Assembly (NCBI GenBank): GCA_024233005.1
Contig: JACKQE010000003.1
Location: forward strand, 248,001-312,000
From: Akkermansiaceae bacterium
Lineage (GTDB): Bacteria > Verrucomicrobiota > Verrucomicrobiia > Verrucomicrobiales > DEV007
DNA: 64,000 nt
Reading direction: 5' to 3'
A program made the translations under genes and the position numbers. Below, piece by piece: positions 51,416 to 60,998 of the stretch; the first letter of the stretch is position 1; each line of letters opens with the position of its first letter. The notes beneath the pieces were generated by a model that did no database searches, was not told the DNA's origin, and saw only the letters and a program-made list of their open reading frames with translations.

Positions 51416-52471
51416 TTAGCGACGCGGAGCCTCCACCGTCTGCACGACTGAGGCGAGAATCTCGTCGATGTGGTGACCGCTAATGGCCAGCTCCGGAGCC
51501 AGGGCCACCCGGTGCCGCAGCACCGGAGCGACGGCACGCTTCACATCATCCGGGGTGATGAAATTCCGGCCTGCCATGAGGGCATAAGCCTTGCCCACCC
51601 GCACCAGACTGATCGCTCCGCGTGTGCCAGCCCCGAGGGCGATGCCGCGGGCTTCCCGGGTGGCCCGCACAAGCCTCACCGCATAATCAACCACTTCATC
51701 CACCGCCCTGACCGCGGCACAGATCTCCTGGGCTTGGATCATGGCCGCCGGATCACAGACCACGTCGACACTGCGGGGATCAATCCCCCGGCCACCGGCA
51801 CCGCTGGCGGCCCGGAGCACCACGTCCCGTTCCTCATTGAGCCCCGGATAATCGATGATGATTTTCATGATGAACCGGTCGAGTTGGGCTTCCGGCAGCG
51901 GATACGTCCCTTCATGTTCGATGGGGTTCTGGGTCGCCAGAGCCATAAAAGGCGGCGGTAGGGCGAGACTATCTCCGTCGATCGTCACCTGCTGTTCCTG
52001 CATGACCTCCAACAAGGCTGACTGGGTTTTTGCGGGAGCCCGGTTGATTTCATCCGCGAGCAGCAGATTGGCAAATACTGGGCCTTTGCGCAGGCGGAAA
52101 GTCTGGCTGGCCATGTCAAACAAACTGTGACCGGTGACATCCGAGGGCATGAGATCGGGGGTGAATTGGATCCGGCTGAAATCCCCCCCAAAGGTCCGCG
52201 CCAGTGCCAACACCAGATGGGTTTTTCCAAGTCCCGGTTTGCCCTCCAACAGGACATGTCCCCCCGCTAGAAAACTGGCCAACACCTGCTCAATTACTTC
52301 ATCCTGTCCATGGAAAACCCGCCGCACCTGGTCACGGATCTTTCCGATCAACTCACCGGCATCGACAAATGATTGATCCAACTGCCCCTCGGGAACAGGG
52401 GAAATGGCCGAAGCGGTGGCAGACGGAAAGGAAGGCGGCGACGTAGGGTTGGGAGACGGGGACTCGTTCAT
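51416..52471 (-). CDS. MoxR family AAA+ ATPase
   Basis: A 351-residue AAA+ protein. Walker A is EGKPGLGKTHL and Walker B is LLLADEINRAP, followed by TQSALLEVMQEQQVTI and the sensor region MALATQNPIEHEGTYPLPEAQLDRF-like. MoxR ATPases act as chaperones that help assemble or activate protein complexes. The gene is between DUF4350 and DUF58 genes on the same strand, the typical arrangement. Confidence 0.93.
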   Translation of the reverse strand: MNESPSPNPTSPPSFPSATASAISPVPEGQLDQSFVDAGELIGKIRDQVRRVFHGQDEVIEQVLASFLAGGHVLLEGKPGLGKTHLVLALARTFGGDFSRIQFTPDLMPSDVTGHSLFDMASQTFRLRKGPVFANLLLADEINRAPAKTQSALLEVMQEQQVTIDGDSLALPPPFMALATQNPIEHEGTYPLPEAQLDRFIMKIIIDYPGLNEERDVVLRAASGAGGRGIDPRSVDVVCDPAAMIQAQEICAAVRAVDEVVDYAVRLVRATREARGIALGAGTRGAISLVRVGKAYALMAGRNFITPDDVKRAVAPVLRHRVALAPELAISGHHIDEILASVVQTVEAPRR

Positions 52472-52513
52472 GATGGTGAGGTAAAAACGGTAGATGCCAA
52501 GTGAAAGAAGGGA

Positions 52514-53872
52514 TCAAAGACGGGATTCGATCTGTTGCAGATCCTGCATGAAATGAACAAACGCGTTGGGCTCTAGTGGCGGAGGCCCCGACCAAACGGC
52601 CCGGGCCCGATCGATGGGGACTCCGCCCACTTCGCTGAGACGGGAAACCACAATCTCATCCCCGGCCAGAGTCCCGGCGAAAAGCTTGCCTTCGACGAGA
52701 CGCCTCAACCTGTCACGCGCCGCTTGAATGAGGGCAGAAGACTGTCCCTGATTCCAGAGAAAGCGGCCTGTCATCCCCACATGGGCTGAGAAATCTTTGA
52801 CCTCGTCCTGGACCCGGCTTTCAAGGATTTTGCCGAACCTGGACAGCTCCCGCCACAGCCACAAGCCAAGGGCAAGGAGTATGGCAATCACAACCTGCCA
52901 GCCATGGTGCCAAAGCAGACCAAAAAACGACACATCAGCACCGCGCAGCACCCAGAAGGCATGACCATCCTCGCCTAACACCCCTAAGAGCAGCGCGGCG
53001 TGATCCTGATCCCCGATGAAACGGTTTCGCCAAAACCAGGCATCCGGAATGACGGTGACGCGCCCCTGTCCCAACCGGATCGAGAGCAACTTGCTCGCCT
53101 GGGGCTTGCCCAGGGAAAACTCCCCGGGCCTCAGGGATCGTCCCAATTGCACCGGCAGTCCCGAACGATCCCCCACCCGCAGCGTTTCTCGGTGGAGTGA
53201 GAGGGTCAATGTCTCTCCCGGGTTTCCGATAGGTTCCTCCCGGATCGTGACTCCGACAGAGGTGAGCAAGGGATGACGGACTTCCTCCTCCTTGTCATCC
53301 TTATCCTCCTTGTCAATTTTTCCGGCCGGAGACTTCTTTTTCTTTTTTGAGTTGTCTCCCGCCGGTTCCTGCTTCGTCGGCGGCAGCTCTTTCCCCCGCT
53401 CGCGCGGGGCTTCCTCCCGCTCTGCCTTGATCTCCGTGGGTGCCTCCGCAGACTGCTTGCCGTGCTCCGAGTGGTCAGGGGTTTTGTTCCCGAAATCATG
53501 CTTGGACTCCTCCCCAATGACATCTTCAAAGTCATTCTGAAAGCCATTCGCGCCATCGATGGCGTAAATCACATGCCCGCCTTTGCGAACCCAGGAGATG
53601 AAACGGTCCGCCGTCCCCTGCGAAGAAATGGCCTCGGCAGGAGCGAACAACACCACTCCGCTGTCGGGCATTTCTGATAGCCTCCCCACCACTTTCGCTT
53701 CGAAATCGTAAGCTCCGAGAAAGCGCTGGGCCGCAAGAAAGGGGTTGGCTCGGGCTTTGCCGAGATACCCGATCGTGCGCTCGACCTCATCCACCTTACC
53801 ACATCCGGCCGTCAGCCCCCCTAGGACAAGCATGGCCAGCCGTCTGATGTTGACCTCCGCCCCCCTCCTCAT
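52514..53872 (-). CDS. DUF4350-type membrane lipoprotein
   Basis: About 452 residues from the ATG at 53872, which overlaps the previous stop as ATGA and therefore is the likely start. A lipoprotein or signal segment is at LAMLVLGGLTAGC. The N-terminal domain is like DUF4350 (GVVLFAPAEAISSQGTADRFISWV). A highly charged Lys/Glu/Asp linker near residues 150-200 follows. The C-terminal part has one membrane helix (VVIAILLALGLWLW). DUF4350 genes commonly occur in MoxR clusters. Function unknown. Confidence 0.75.
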   Translation of the reverse strand: MRRGAEVNIRRLAMLVLGGLTAGCGKVDEVERTIGYLGKARANPFLAAQRFLGAYDFEAKVVGRLSEMPDSGVVLFAPAEAISSQGTADRFISWVRKGGHVIYAIDGANGFQNDFEDVIGEESKHDFGNKTPDHSEHGKQSAEAPTEIKAEREEAPRERGKELPPTKQEPAGDNSKKKKKSPAGKIDKEDKDDKEEEVRHPLLTSVGVTIREEPIGNPGETLTLSLHRETLRVGDRSGLPVQLGRSLRPGEFSLGKPQASKLLSIRLGQGRVTVIPDAWFWRNRFIGDQDHAALLLGVLGEDGHAFWVLRGADVSFFGLLWHHGWQVVIAILLALGLWLWRELSRFGKILESRVQDEVKDFSAHVGMTGRFLWNQGQSSALIQAARDRLRRLVEGKLFAGTLAGDEIVVSRLSEVGGVPIDRARAVWSGPPPLEPNAFVHFMQDLQQIESRL

Positions 53873-55428
53873 GAGGCACCTCCTTTCGGTTTGGCAATGA
53901 CTCCCGTTTGGAAGAAGGGCCAAGCCTCGCAAAGGCGGAGCATGTGATCCTCCCGGGGCAAAGTCCCTCCGTATGCTGCCTGTGTCCAAACCGTGGTCAA
54001 CTCGGACAAGTAATCCGGCCGGGCTTCCTCTCCGGCCTGACGCGCGCGAATCAAGCAATCTCCCTCCGTGTCGCTCTCTTCGATGGGCAGCCTCACCTCG
54101 GCAACTAGGCGGGAAATGGCTCCTCGATAGAGCAACCCCAGAGCCTCACGCCCCAAGCCTTCGGACCAGAGTTTCCGTGCCGCTCGGGGAATATCCGAGG
54201 GCAGGGCTTCAGGACGAATGTCCATCCCCATAACCACCGCTGCCCGACGGACCAGATGGCTACTTGGCTTTCCGCCAACACCGCGGTTGAAAAGGTAGGC
54301 ATGCCTCACCACCCAGTAAATCGCACCGGCCACCAAGGCCACCACCAAAATCCAAACCAAGACCTGAAACAAGTGACCGAAAAGGGTGCCTACCACCGGG
54401 ACCTGGGGGGCGTTTTGACGGTAAACTCGGATCTTTTTTTTGTGAACTTTGAAATCCTCATGGGCCAGCACTTTGTCCATGGTGTCCCCCGGAGTCTTGC
54501 CGGGTTCGATCACTGCCGCCTCCCGCTTCGCGTCCGGGAGGTTTACTGAGGGTGAGCCGGATTCCGCAGTCCTGGCACTCGCGCCCGAAAGCCCCAGGGA
54601 GAGAGCCGCCAGAAACCAGACCGGCAAGGACACCCCGGAGAGGTCCGGCTTGGCATCCTTGGCTCCCTGGATGTCAAGCCGGTCCGCGATGCTCCGAAAC
54701 GTCAGATCGATGTCCCAACCTTCCATGTGGGTCCGGGTGTTGAGATACAGACCGAATCCACCGCCAACATAGAACAATTCAATGAAAGGCATCGCCACCA
54801 GATAGGAAAGGAGGAGAATCCAACGCAACAGACTGGTGGGATCCTGCAACTCATCCCCCAGAATCATTTCCCCGACTTCGGCGAGTTCCGGCTTCATCAG
54901 GTCGGGCAGAAAGCCGTAGACCAGCGCCGCCACCCCACAGGTTCCCAACACCTCAAAAATGCCGCAACAGGCCATCAAGGAGAGCGCGGTCCCTCCACCA
55001 TGGCTGGAAATCACCCGGCTCCGCTTTCCATAAGCACTGCCGGTTTGCCCTTCCAGCACCCTCACCGGAAGCAGCAGAGCCCGACCCGTTGAAAGCCGCC
55101 GCAACAGCATAATGTCGAGCGCATTCCGCAACAAAGGAAGAGGGGTCCCGCGGATCACCTCCTGCCATCCCGGCTTGGTTCCAAAAAGAGCCCGTCCCAG
55201 ATAGAAAACCGCCAGCCAGTCATAGGCGGGCTTGAGAAACCAAATCAGGAAAAATGTCCACCAAGAAGCGCCAAAGACGACCATGCACAGCAACCACCAA
55301 GGGACGATCAATCCCAGCCACAAGCCCAACAATTTGGGAAGGTGTTGCCGTGTCAGGACAAATCCCAGATCCACGGCCTCCCAGGGAGCGCGGGGACGGA
55401 TCACCGCAGTGATGTCCTCAATCTTCAT
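53869..55428 (-). CDS. DUF4129-type multi-pass membrane protein
   Basis: A 519-residue protein with several membrane helices in the first 240 residues and one near residue 350. The C-terminal ~130 residues resemble the DUF4129 domain (AARKLWSEGLGREALGLLYRGAISRL, with short motif LLYRGA). The start overlaps the SpoIIM stop by 4 bases (ATGA) and the stop overlaps the DUF4350 start, so translation is coupled. It is a regular member of these MoxR-type clusters, with no known biochemical role. Confidence 0.8.
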   Translation of the reverse strand: MKIEDITAVIRPRAPWEAVDLGFVLTRQHLPKLLGLWLGLIVPWWLLCMVVFGASWWTFFLIWFLKPAYDWLAVFYLGRALFGTKPGWQEVIRGTPLPLLRNALDIMLLRRLSTGRALLLPVRVLEGQTGSAYGKRSRVISSHGGGTALSLMACCGIFEVLGTCGVAALVYGFLPDLMKPELAEVGEMILGDELQDPTSLLRWILLLSYLVAMPFIELFYVGGGFGLYLNTRTHMEGWDIDLTFRSIADRLDIQGAKDAKPDLSGVSLPVWFLAALSLGLSGASARTAESGSPSVNLPDAKREAAVIEPGKTPGDTMDKVLAHEDFKVHKKKIRVYRQNAPQVPVVGTLFGHLFQVLVWILVVALVAGAIYWVVRHAYLFNRGVGGKPSSHLVRRAAVVMGMDIRPEALPSDIPRAARKLWSEGLGREALGLLYRGAISRLVAEVRLPIEESDTEGDCLIRARQAGEEARPDYLSELTTVWTQAAYGGTLPREDHMLRLCEAWPFFQTGVIAKPKGGAS

Positions 55429-56393
55429 TCCAGAGCCTGCGACCTCCGTCCGCTAACGCTGAAGTACACTGCGAGAAAAACCCACCAAAAAATGCCAAAG
55501 CTGTATTTTACGGAGGGCGGGAGCGATTGGGCGGACCAAAACCCCTCGATCATCGCAGCCACGACGGTCATGGCCGCGGCTCCCAAAATGAGCGGCAACG
55601 CGGCCTTCGCCGACTGACGGATCGCCTCCGCTCGGCGGTACCGCCCCGGAAAAAGAGCCGCCAGCCCCAGCTTCATCCCAGCCATACCGGAGATGACCGC
55701 CCCAAGAAGTTCCCAACTGGAGTGTCCCGCGGTGAATTTGAAAAAAGCCTCCGGATTGCAGTTCTCCACCACGTAACCGGTCGCCGCCCCAATCTGCAGT
55801 CCATTGAACAGCAGTACCAGGAGTGCCCCCACCCCATAGACGATGCCTCCGGCGAAGCACTTGAAGTCAATGCTCACATTGTTCATGATGTAGAAGCCGA
55901 ACATCTGGAAATTGGAGTCGAACTTCTCCCGCATTTTCTCCACGGCCTCACCGCCGGAATACATGGATTCCATGGCGGACATGCCCTCGCTGCCGAGGAC
56001 CGATTCCACCCAGCGGGGATCGTGGTGCGCCGAGAAGGCGAGCGCAAAAAACGGCCCCCAGAAGAACAGGAAGGCCCACCAGAAAAGTTTCCAATCCCGA
56101 CGCACCGCCCTGGGAAATCCCGTCACAAAAAAGCTGACGACCCGGGCGCCCCACGGCTGGTGAGCCCGGTAAAGTTGCCGGTAGGCGCGGATGATGAGTT
56201 CATTGAGCCTTTCACAAAGCGCCAATCCATACATGCGGTGTTCCGCCAGCGTCAGATCATGGCAGGCTTGACGGAACAAAGCGGGAACTTCCGCCACGGC
56301 CGTATCCTTGCGTCCCGATTCCAACCCATCAACCAACCACTCAAGGCGGCGCCAGGCCGGTTCATTGCGTTGCTCAAATTCCTGTTTGGTCAT
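55425..56393 (-). CDS. SpoIIM-like membrane protein
   Basis: A 322-residue protein with about five membrane helices. The signature NNVSIDFKCFAGGIVYGVGA, then a GYV and HSSWELLGAVISGMAGMKLG helix, matches the stage II sporulation protein M family, which is widespread in non-sporulating bacteria. Its role outside sporulation is unknown. It is 10 bases after the RDD gene and overlaps the DUF4129 gene by 4 bases. Confidence 0.85.
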   Translation of the reverse strand: MTKQEFEQRNEPAWRRLEWLVDGLESGRKDTAVAEVPALFRQACHDLTLAEHRMYGLALCERLNELIIRAYRQLYRAHQPWGARVVSFFVTGFPRAVRRDWKLFWWAFLFFWGPFFALAFSAHHDPRWVESVLGSEGMSAMESMYSGGEAVEKMREKFDSNFQMFGFYIMNNVSIDFKCFAGGIVYGVGALLVLLFNGLQIGAATGYVVENCNPEAFFKFTAGHSSWELLGAVISGMAGMKLGLAALFPGRYRRAEAIRQSAKAALPLILGAAAMTVVAAMIEGFWSAQSLPPSVKYSFGIFWWVFLAVYFSVSGRRSQALE

Positions 56394-56403
56394 TTCTGCA
56401 GGA

Positions 56404-57225
56404 TCATGTCAGACGGTGGGTAGTCCCGCGGACCAGCGGCGGTGGCACGAGGAGACTCCGTTGCGTTTGGGATGACTCCCCGGACGACGGACCAACGGAT
56501 TCCCGGAGCAGCCAGGCGGCCATGCGCCAGAGCCGCCAAACGCCCTCAACACCGCCCGGTCCCGCAAGCGGACCCGAACGCCCGGCCAGTTCGATTTTGC
56601 GCTCATCGGACCAAAGACTGGCCCGTTGGTAAAAGGCCACGATGGCCTGCTGCTCCTCACGGGAAAGCACAATCGTCGGGGCCAGCGGCTCCAATGCCCC
56701 CAAGGGAGGCGGCCTCAGACGACTGTAGCTTTCCGCTTCCCGGACATAGATCACCACCGTGCCCGCGGCGAGATCCCCGAGGCGCTGAAAGGAGCGCGTC
56801 GTCAGACAAAAGAACATTCCCACGAGGTAAGTGGCCGGCACCAGACCAATCGGAGGGAGGCCATCGACGATGCGCAGGAGGCTCCGGACAAAAGCCTGCC
56901 CCCAGGTCACCGGCCCTCCGTTCACCTGGACCACCCGCAGCTTCATGGCCCTCTTGCCTGGCGTGGCTCCGCGCTTGCCGGCCTCAAAAGGAACGGAGTA
57001 AAACCAGTAGAGCAGGAAAAAAAGGATCAAAAAGACTCCCAGACCAATTTCTGACCCCACCGCACTGCTCACCACCCCGATCAGAATCGACAGGGCCAGG
57101 AAAATGCCCAACTGGATGGCGAGGTCGATCAGCCCAGCCGCCAACCGCACCATGGGTCCGGCCGGACGAAGACGAATCTCCACGCCTTCCGCGATTTCAA
57201 TGCGTTGCAGGGTATCCAACTTCAT
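56404..57225 (-). CDS. RDD family membrane protein
   Basis: About 273 residues from the ATG at 57225 (an ATG at 57237 is four codons earlier). The RDD signature is in RLAAGLIDLAIQLGIFLAL, and the second conserved block in KRGATPGKRAMKLRVVQVNG with further helices. Family members are membrane proteins of unknown function, sometimes linked to ion transport. It is the first gene of the MoxR cluster. The 185-base gap upstream (57238-57422) separates it from the divergent caspase-like gene and shows no clear motif. Confidence 0.85.
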   Translation of the reverse strand: MKLDTLQRIEIAEGVEIRLRPAGPMVRLAAGLIDLAIQLGIFLALSILIGVVSSAVGSEIGLGVFLILFFLLYWFYSVPFEAGKRGATPGKRAMKLRVVQVNGGPVTWGQAFVRSLLRIVDGLPPIGLVPATYLVGMFFCLTTRSFQRLGDLAAGTVVIYVREAESYSRLRPPPLGALEPLAPTIVLSREEQQAIVAFYQRASLWSDERKIELAGRSGPLAGPGGVEGVWRLWRMAAWLLRESVGPSSGESSQTQRSLLVPPPLVRGTTHRLT

Positions 57226-57422
57226 TCCAGAAGACAACCGACGGAGTTGTGATACCGCTTCCTGTCCGTAGATTCAAGCCCGGATCGAAGGGAAGGCGTA
57301 TTCTTCCGGATCCCTGAATATCGCCACCCCGATCCGCGTCCAATGGTCTCCAACACGGCAAAACCGGGTCAGGATCCCAAAAATGCAGTTTGACGGAGAT
57401 CGACCCGGCGCCACTTTAGAGT

Positions 57423-59287
57423 ATGGCAATGAGGGATTATCCACAGCAATGTTCGTTCTGCCATTGGCTTTTCATCAGTGTCCTTCTCACAGGGACTCCC
57501 CTGCTCCGTTCCGAAGAAAAGCCTGCCCAGGAGGTCAAAGTCGGCAAGGATCGGATCGCCTTGGTGATCGGAAATGGGGACTATGCCAATGGCTCGGTCC
57601 TCGCCAATCCCGTCAATGACGCCAAGCTGATCGCACAATCCCTCGAAGCGGCCGGCTTCTCGGTGGACTTGGCCACCGATGTCACCAACCAGGACATGGC
57701 AAAACATGTCGCGCAGTTCAGAACCAACGCAGAAAGTGCCAAGGCCGCCTGGTTTTACTATGCCGGCCATGGCATGGAGTTGAAAGGGGTCAACTACCTG
57801 GTGCCGGTGGACGCAGTGCTCCAAGGGGAGTATGAGGTCCCCTTCAAAACGCTTCCTCTCGATCTGGTTCTAGAGGCCATGGCGGAAGCCGGAACCCCGC
57901 TTAAGGTCGTGATCCTGGACTGCTGCCGCAACAATCCTTTCGGCCGCAGTTGGAGACGAAGTGGCGCGGCAGGGCTGTCTCAGGTCAGCAGCACACCGGA
58001 AGGCACCATTGTGACTTTTGCGGCCGCCCCGGGCAAAACCGCCGAGGATGGCGAGGGCAAAAACAGCCCTTTCACAACGGCGCTTGCCGCCGCACTGAAA
58101 CAGCCCGGACTGGAAATTGACCAAGTTTTGAAAGAAACCGGGCGGAAGGTCAAAGAAGTTACCGAAGGCCGCCAACAACCATGGGTCAATTCCAGCTTTT
58201 TTGACAAATTTGTGGTCATTCCAGGAGTGGAGCCAATTCCCGCCCGCCCCCCCTACCCCCCGCCCCCAAGGTCAGCAGCTACGATCTCTTTGCAGGCAAA
58301 AAAGCCGGCGAGCTCAAGGAAATTGCCTTCACGCCGAAACTGCGCATGAGGTTCCATTGGTGCCCCCCCGGAACATTCCTGATGGGCAGTCCCGAGTCTG
58401 AAAAAGCCGCGCTGATCCAAGCAGGATTTAGAGAGAATCAGATTTCGGACGAGACCCAGCATCAGGTGACTCTGACAAAGGGCTTTTGGATGGCGGAGAC
58501 CGAAGTCACTCAGGCCCAATGGACCAGCATTGCCGGCACCACACTGGTGGACCAGGCCAAAAAATACCTCCAGGAAGATGAAAAACTGCGGAAAGAACAT
58601 CCCGAGACCACCCCGCAGGACATTATCATGGAGGAGAATGATGACCTCATCGCCATGTATTTGATCAACCATTCGGAATCGGAAAGGTGGTGCGCCCAAC
58701 TGGGAGACCAATGGAAATCAATGGGCGCTCCTTCGGATTGGTTTCCCCGGCTCCCCACAGAAGCCGAGTGGGAATACGCCTGTCGCGCCGGGACCACCAC
58801 CATGACATGGCAGGGGGACTATAAAATTCTGGCGGAATACCATGCTCCGGATCTCGACCCTCTCGCATGGCATCTCGGAAACAGCGCCCAGAACTACCCA
58901 GGATCCAAAGGTTTGATGCTGAGCGCCATGGGATTTCCGGCCACGTCATTTTCCAGTAAAGACTATTTGGAGGGCCGTGCCGGCCCCCGGCGGGTCAAAC
59001 TGCGCCAAACCAACCCCTGGGGTTTGTACGACATGCTGGGCAATCTCTGGGAGTGGTGCGCCGACCGCACCGGAGAATATGACCCCGATGCCGTCACCAA
59101 TCCCCACGGCCCGGTTTTGGGCACCGGAGGATTCAGCATCCGGGGGGGGAGCTGGAAACATGCCGCCGGAAATTGCCGGGCGGCCGAACGCGCCGGGTTC
59201 AAGGAGGAAGAGCGCTGGCCCTTTCTCGGTTTCAGACCGGTTTTGGTCCACGAAGAACCCACCAAATCAACACCGAAAGCCCCCTGA
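57423..59287 (+). pseudogene. Caspase-like/FGE-like gene split by a frameshift
   Basis: The first frame (57423 to about 58250) encodes an exported caspase-fold domain: signal peptide (FISVLLTGTPLL), then RIALVIGNGDYAN, catalytic His116 in YYAGHGME and catalytic Cys168 in LDCCRNNP. After VVIPGVEPIPARPP the frame becomes nonsense and stops at 58349. One base earlier in register, the coding sense continues as YDLFAGKKAGELKEIAF and into a formylglycine-generating-enzyme-like domain (PPGTFLMGSPE, RLPTEAEWEYACRAG, NLWEWCADR, SIRGGSWK) to 59287. The switch lies in the C runs at 58247-58267. I think this is one gene of about 620 residues, disrupted by a one-base deletion, read by a -1 shift, or mis-sequenced. 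Confidence 0.75.
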
Positions 59288-59318
59288 AAGGGACATCCCG
59301 GCAGACTTCTCACTTCAC

Positions 59319-59999
59319 TCAAGGCCTCGGCGGCAGCGGCCCCATTACCGCATAAACGGTCGGATCCTGCACGCCGGAGAGGAGAAAGGCTTCACGCCGC
59401 TCCACACAGGTCCCGCAGGTGCCACAATGGATTTCTGCCCCTTTGTAACAGGACCACGTTCGGGCAAAATCCACCCCCAGCTCAGCTCCCCGGGAGGCGA
59501 TATCTTCTTTCCGGAGATTGATAAAGGGACGCAAAAGCTCGATCCCGGCATAGGTGCCCAGCCGAATGGCCTCGGCTTGGGCCAGCATGAAGGCCTCGCG
59601 GCAGTCCGGATAAATGGCGTGATCGCCGGAATGGGCCGCGATAACCACCCCTCCGGCCCCTGCGCTTTCAGCGAAACCGGCCGCCACAGAAAGTAGAATG
59701 CCGTTGCGGAAGGGCACCACGGTCTGCTTCATGTTGGCTTCCTCATAATGACCATCGGGGATCTCGCCTCCGCTCTGGAGCAGGTCGGAGGTAAAACAAC
59801 GACCTATGAAATCCAACGTCACCACTTCGTGGCGCAGTCCCAGATGGGCCGCATGCCAGGCCGCGCAGGGAATTTCCCGAGCATTGTGCTTCGAACCATA
59901 GTCAAAGCTGAGGACCGCGGCCACTTCATGCTCCTTGGCCGCGTCATAAAGCGCCACCACGGAATCCATCCCCCCACTGACCAAGACCACCACTTTCAT
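59319..59999 (-). CDS. queC: 7-cyano-7-deazaguanine synthase QueC
   Basis: About 226 residues from the ATG at 59999 (MKVVVLVSGGMDS), which overlaps the upstream methyltransferase stop as ATGA. The PP-loop is SGGMDS; a zinc site is formed by four Cys, one in SCYKG and three in HCGTCGTC. Motif FDYGSKH is also typical. It converts 7-carboxy-7-deazaguanine to preQ0 with ATP and ammonia in queuosine synthesis. No queD, queE or queF is in the window. Consistent with GluQ at 34 kb. Confidence 0.93.
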   Translation of the reverse strand: MKVVVLVSGGMDSVVALYDAAKEHEVAAVLSFDYGSKHNAREIPCAAWHAAHLGLRHEVVTLDFIGRCFTSDLLQSGGEIPDGHYEEANMKQTVVPFRNGILLSVAAGFAESAGAGGVVIAAHSGDHAIYPDCREAFMLAQAEAIRLGTYAGIELLRPFINLRKEDIASRGAELGVDFARTWSCYKGAEIHCGTCGTCVERREAFLLSGVQDPTVYAVMGPLPPRP

Positions 60000-60919
60000 G
60001 CCGGTTTGCGGAAAAACTGCCAAGTCCCCTTGGCGAGATACCGTTTCAAAGGATTGTAGAGATTCCGGTTCCATTGCCGGGCGGAATGAAAGCCGGTCAT
60101 CGTCGCGTAACACTGCCGCAAGGGAACCCGGAAAGGCTCCAGACCAAGCCGCTCTCCCAATTCGATCAAGCTGCGAGCGGTAAAAAGATTGATGTGACTG
60201 AGCGGACTGAGGGGGAAAAATTCGCGTTCAAAAACCGCCAGATCATCATATCCTCCCTGCTTCAATCGCTCGAGCTTAGCTTCGATCCGGCGGTCGCGGG
60301 GCGTGGTCAGCTTCAGAATCCCTCCCGGAGCAAGCTTGTTCGCCAGGATCCGGCCAATTTCCAGAGGCTGTGGCAAATGCTCAAACACTTGGTCCGCATT
60401 GATGAAATCGAAACCTCCCTCGGGAGCCTCCTCCAAAGTGGTGAACCTGATTCCGTGAGCGGCACAGGCGTCGGGAGCCCGGGGATCGAGATCAGTTCCC
60501 CACACCTCGGAACCATAAGCCTTGGCCATCAACGCCCATTCGCCCGTGGCCATGCCGAAATCGAACACTTTCGGGCAGGACTTTCCGGGGTGGAGCAACC
60601 GGATCAGCATGGCATCCTCGGCTTTGTGGCTCAGCTCGGTAAGTGAATACTCTCTCCGGTTTTGCTCCGCATTTTTCGCCAGACGGGAGGCAATATTCTC
60701 TCTCCGGAGAGCTTCCTCGTCATCATCGAACACACTTTCCTGAAAATAGAAATCGGTGGCGGGAACATACCAAACCCGGTAGTCCAAACCACGGAGCCAC
60801 TTCCCCCACTTTCGTCGCTCCGTCCAACCACCGAGGAAACCGCTGTCATAGGGCAGACGGATTTTCTCGACAAGTCCGTTGGTATCCCCTGTGATGGGGC
60901 AGGCACTTCGGTTCAGCAT
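59996..60919 (-). CDS. SAM-dependent methyltransferase
   Basis: A 307-residue class I methyltransferase. Motif I is KVFDFGMATGEWALMAKAYG, with the acidic Asp of motif II in GTDLDPRAP and a motif near FINADQVFEHLPQP, typical of methyltransferase type 12. The N-terminus has a Cys that begins a short segment (CPITGDTNG), as in several glycan-linked methyltransferases. The substrate is unknown. It overlaps the start of queC by 4 bases and follows the giant adhesin gene on the same strand. Confidence 0.8.
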   Translation of the reverse strand: MLNRSACPITGDTNGLVEKIRLPYDSGFLGGWTERRKWGKWLRGLDYRVWYVPATDFYFQESVFDDDEEALRRENIASRLAKNAEQNRREYSLTELSHKAEDAMLIRLLHPGKSCPKVFDFGMATGEWALMAKAYGSEVWGTDLDPRAPDACAAHGIRFTTLEEAPEGGFDFINADQVFEHLPQPLEIGRILANKLAPGGILKLTTPRDRRIEAKLERLKQGGYDDLAVFEREFFPLSPLSHINLFTARSLIELGERLGLEPFRVPLRQCYATMTGFHSARQWNRNLYNPLKRYLAKGTWQFFRKPA

Positions 60920-60998
60920 GAGCGTCGCAAAAACAGATCCAGAGGCGGGGAAGGAATCCTGCTATGCCACAGGAACGCTCTGCCGCCAACCGATGTTT

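Noticed and set aside
58346..59287. An independent FGE gene starting at ATG 58346
   Set aside because: Coding sense extends in the same frame about 80 bases upstream of that ATG, and no ribosome site precedes it; a frameshifted fusion fits better.
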